DNA of 6,705 bases. Source: Desulfobacterales bacterium. GTDB lineage: Bacteria > Desulfobacterota > Desulfobacteria > Desulfobacterales > JAFDCJ01. The stretch is taken from assembly GCA_020345785.1 (NCBI GenBank), contig CP070771.1, positions 5,128,526 through 5,135,230 on the forward strand, in the 5' to 3' direction. The position numbers and the translations under genes are program-made. The notes under the pieces were generated by a model. It searched no databases, was not told where the DNA came from, and saw only the letters and a list, made by a program, of their open reading frames with translations. Below, piece after piece: positions 5,384-6,705 of this stretch (the stretch's first letter is position 1; the number at the start of each line of letters is the position of its first letter).

Positions 5384-6705
5384 CTAGCGTGCATCCAGTG
5401 CATCCGCTAATTTTTGAATACCCTCAAGATCAAACTCCCGGGCCAGGTTTACAATCTCTTTGCTGAGCGGACCACAGGCCTCTGAGTGCGTCTTAATTTC
5501 CGCCGCGATGGCATTCAGCCGCCTGACATCGCCCAGTTCCGCTGCATCGCGAATGCGTTTGGCAATATCCCGGGCAAGTTCGGACGGAACAGCGGTAATC
5601 TGGTCATCGGATAGTATACAGACGGGCTCTTCAGCGGATGCACCCAGGCGTTCGACCGACGCCAAGGCTTGATTGAGAGCATCATCAAGCGCAGCGAATT
5701 TCAATTTCAGGTCAGTGGCTGGAGGGCCTTCCTTTTTAACTCGCTTGACGAGTTTTTCCAGATTCACTGCGGACGCTTGCAGCTCTGTGGCCGCAAGATT
5801 GCCGGCCAATCCCTTGAGACTGTGAATCAGGCTATGCGCGTGCTCAAAATCCTTGGCATCCAGCGCGTTACGGATTTGGTTTGATGCCTCGCGATAATCC
5901 GCAGCAAAACTTAACAGCAGTTTCCGATAAAGTTTTCTGTTTCCTTGCAGCCGGTTCAATCCATCTGCCAGGTCGAACCCCGGCAAATCTCGTGGAAGCT
6001 GATCGTCTTCCGGTATCGTCTGATCCGCCGCGGAATGCTCGATGAAAACTTCCTGTTTTCGGTCCCGGGCGCGTTTTTTGTCCGGCTTGATCCACTTCTG
6101 CAGGGCGGCAAACAGCTGGTCGGGGTCGATGGGCTTGGTCACGTGATCGTTCATTCCGGCTTCAAAGCTCTTTTGTTCGTCGCCGGCCATGGCATGCGCC
6201 GTCATTGCGATAATCGGAACTTGATACTGGATGCTTGATTCTGGATACTGGATGTTGGATGGTGCAAGTTCTGAGGACTGAGGGCTGAGGGCTGAGCCTT
6301 GAAGCTCCCTGTCCGGCGACACCTGACACCTGACACCTGACACCTTTTTTCCGTCCTCTGCTCTCTGTCCTCTGTCCTCTGTCTTCTGATCTCTGACCTC
6401 TGTTTCCCACTCGCGTATTTTGCGAGCGGCGGTGTATCCATCCATCACCGGCATCTGCACATCCATGAGCACCGCGTCATAGGAATCTGCCTTGACGGCA
6501 TCCACCGCTTCCTGCCCGTTGGTTGCCACCGTCACATTCAGACCCGCGCCCTCAAGAATCTCCCTGGCCACCTGCTGGTTGATTTCATTATCCTCCACCA
6601 GCAGCACACGGGCTCCCTGAATATTTTCCCAAATCCCCTCTTCCTCTTCTTTTCGTTGCGCTGCCCTCGAGGTTTCCTCTATCTCTTTGCCAAAGGCCTG
6701 CATGA
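5384..6705 (-). CDS. Hybrid sensor histidine kinase, C-terminal part: receiver, Hpt and helical tail (runs off right edge)
   Basis: The visible 439 residues (numbered from Met 6703) start with AFGKEIEE, a linker typical of the segment following an earlier receiver domain in hybrid kinases. ATG 6703 is therefore probably internal and the true start beyond the window. The receiver spans about 31-205: acidic pair E37/D38, phosphoacceptor D81 in LMDVQMPVMDG, T168 in IIAMTAH and K190 in VTKPID. It is interrupted between helix 3 and strand 4 by about 61 repeat-encoded residues (101-161). An Hpt domain follows (about 240-350) with phosphohistidine H294 in HSLKG. A charged helical tail (360-439) completes the protein. 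This is a late phosphorelay module that would pass phosphate from receiver to Hpt to a separate regulator. It converges on hcrA; no link to aromatic metabolism is visible. A stand-alone receiver-Hpt protein starting at 6703 is less likely. Confidence 0.88.
   Translation of the reverse strand, partial: MQAFGKEIEETSRAAQRKEEEEGIWENIQGARVLLVEDNEINQQVAREILEGAGLNVTVATNGQEAVDAVKADSYDAVLMDVQMPVMDGYTAARKIREWETEVRDQKTEDRGQRAEDGKKVSGVRCQVSPDRELQGSALSPQSSELAPSNIQYPESSIQYQVPIIAMTAHAMAGDEQKSFEAGMNDHVTKPIDPDQLFAALQKWIKPDKKRARDRKQEVFIEHSAADQTIPEDDQLPRDLPGFDLADGLNRLQGNRKLYRKLLLSFAADYREASNQIRNALDAKDFEHAHSLIHSLKGLAGNLAATELQASAVNLEKLVKRVKKEGPPATDLKLKFAALDDALNQALASVERLGASAEEPVCILSDDQITAVPSELARDIAKRIRDAAELGDVRRLNAIAAEIKTHSEACGPLSKEIVNLAREFDLEGIQKLADALDAR
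6219..6403. repeat. Four stacked heptamer families inserted in frame in the receiver domain
   Basis: On the plus strand, 6219-6260 holds six units of ACTGGAT type, 6271-6298 four of CTGAGGG type, 6318-6344 nearly four of GACACCT, and 6353-6401 seven of GTCCTCT type, all in 7-bp register. They encode kinase residues about 101-161, a hydrophilic segment containing EDRGQRAED and VSGVRCQVS. The block that exceeds the normal helix-3 to strand-4 link is about 183 bp, a multiple of three. On the kinase strand the units contain no stop in the frame used, and the first array is open in all frames. Confidence 0.85.

Noticed and set aside
6219..6403. Possible CRISPR array in the repeat block of the kinase gene
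   Set aside because: The repeats are contiguous 7-bp units without spacers and belong to four different families.
6701..6703. ATG as the genuine start of a stand-alone response regulator
   Set aside because: The next residues (AFGKEIEE) resemble the inter-receiver linker of hybrid kinases and no start signals can be seen before the window ends, so the gene is more likely truncated by the edge.

Overview
The window looks like accessory-metabolism chromosome from an anaerobic, probably sulfate-reducing or syntrophic, Desulfobacterota-type bacterium. The main evidence is a complete three-subunit molybdenum hydroxylase whose FAD subunit carries the extra four-cysteine [4Fe-4S] loop typical of 4-hydroxybenzoyl-CoA reductase (HBCR), an enzyme of anaerobic phenol, p-cresol and 4-hydroxybenzoate degradation. 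The hybrid sensor kinase and the abundant short-period repeats fit the same group. The taxonomic call is inference; no rRNA or other marker is present.

Layout: (1) 1-467, minus strand: N-terminal 155 codons of an IclR-family regulator, cut by the window edge. (2) 468-1143: a long divergent intergenic region. It holds a candidate iclR promoter, two oppositely oriented short-period repeat arrays (539-563 and 871-915), a REP-like double hairpin (681-730), a perfect 9-2-9 palindrome on a TTGACA box (921-940), a second palindrome (978-992) and a heptamer array just before the first structural gene. (3) 1144-5365, plus strand: hcrB (FAD and 4Fe-4S subunit), hcrC (two 2Fe-2S clusters) and hcrA (molybdenum subunit). 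They are separated by spacers of 252 and 235 bp that are unusually long for subunits of one complex. (4) 5384-6705, minus strand: C-terminal part of a hybrid sensor kinase (receiver, Hpt and helical tail) that converges on hcrA and continues past the right edge.

Function: HcrA, HcrB and HcrC should form a cytoplasmic enzyme that takes low-potential electrons, probably from ferredoxin, through the HcrB 4Fe-4S cluster and FAD and the HcrC 2Fe-2S clusters to the Mo cofactor in HcrA. There 4-hydroxybenzoyl-CoA is reductively dehydroxylated to benzoyl-CoA. The divergent IclR-type protein is the obvious candidate regulator. The hybrid kinase has no visible functional tie to the operon.

The most unusual feature is a set of short tandem arrays with a period of 7 (sometimes 8) bp, belonging to at least seven sequence families. 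Between genes they occur as inverted pairs that bracket each spacer, and one array begins exactly on the hcrB stop codon. Four further families are stacked head to tail as an in-frame insertion of about 61 codons inside the kinase receiver domain. Together they look like one class of mobile or recombinogenic repeat that inserts between genes and is tolerated within one.
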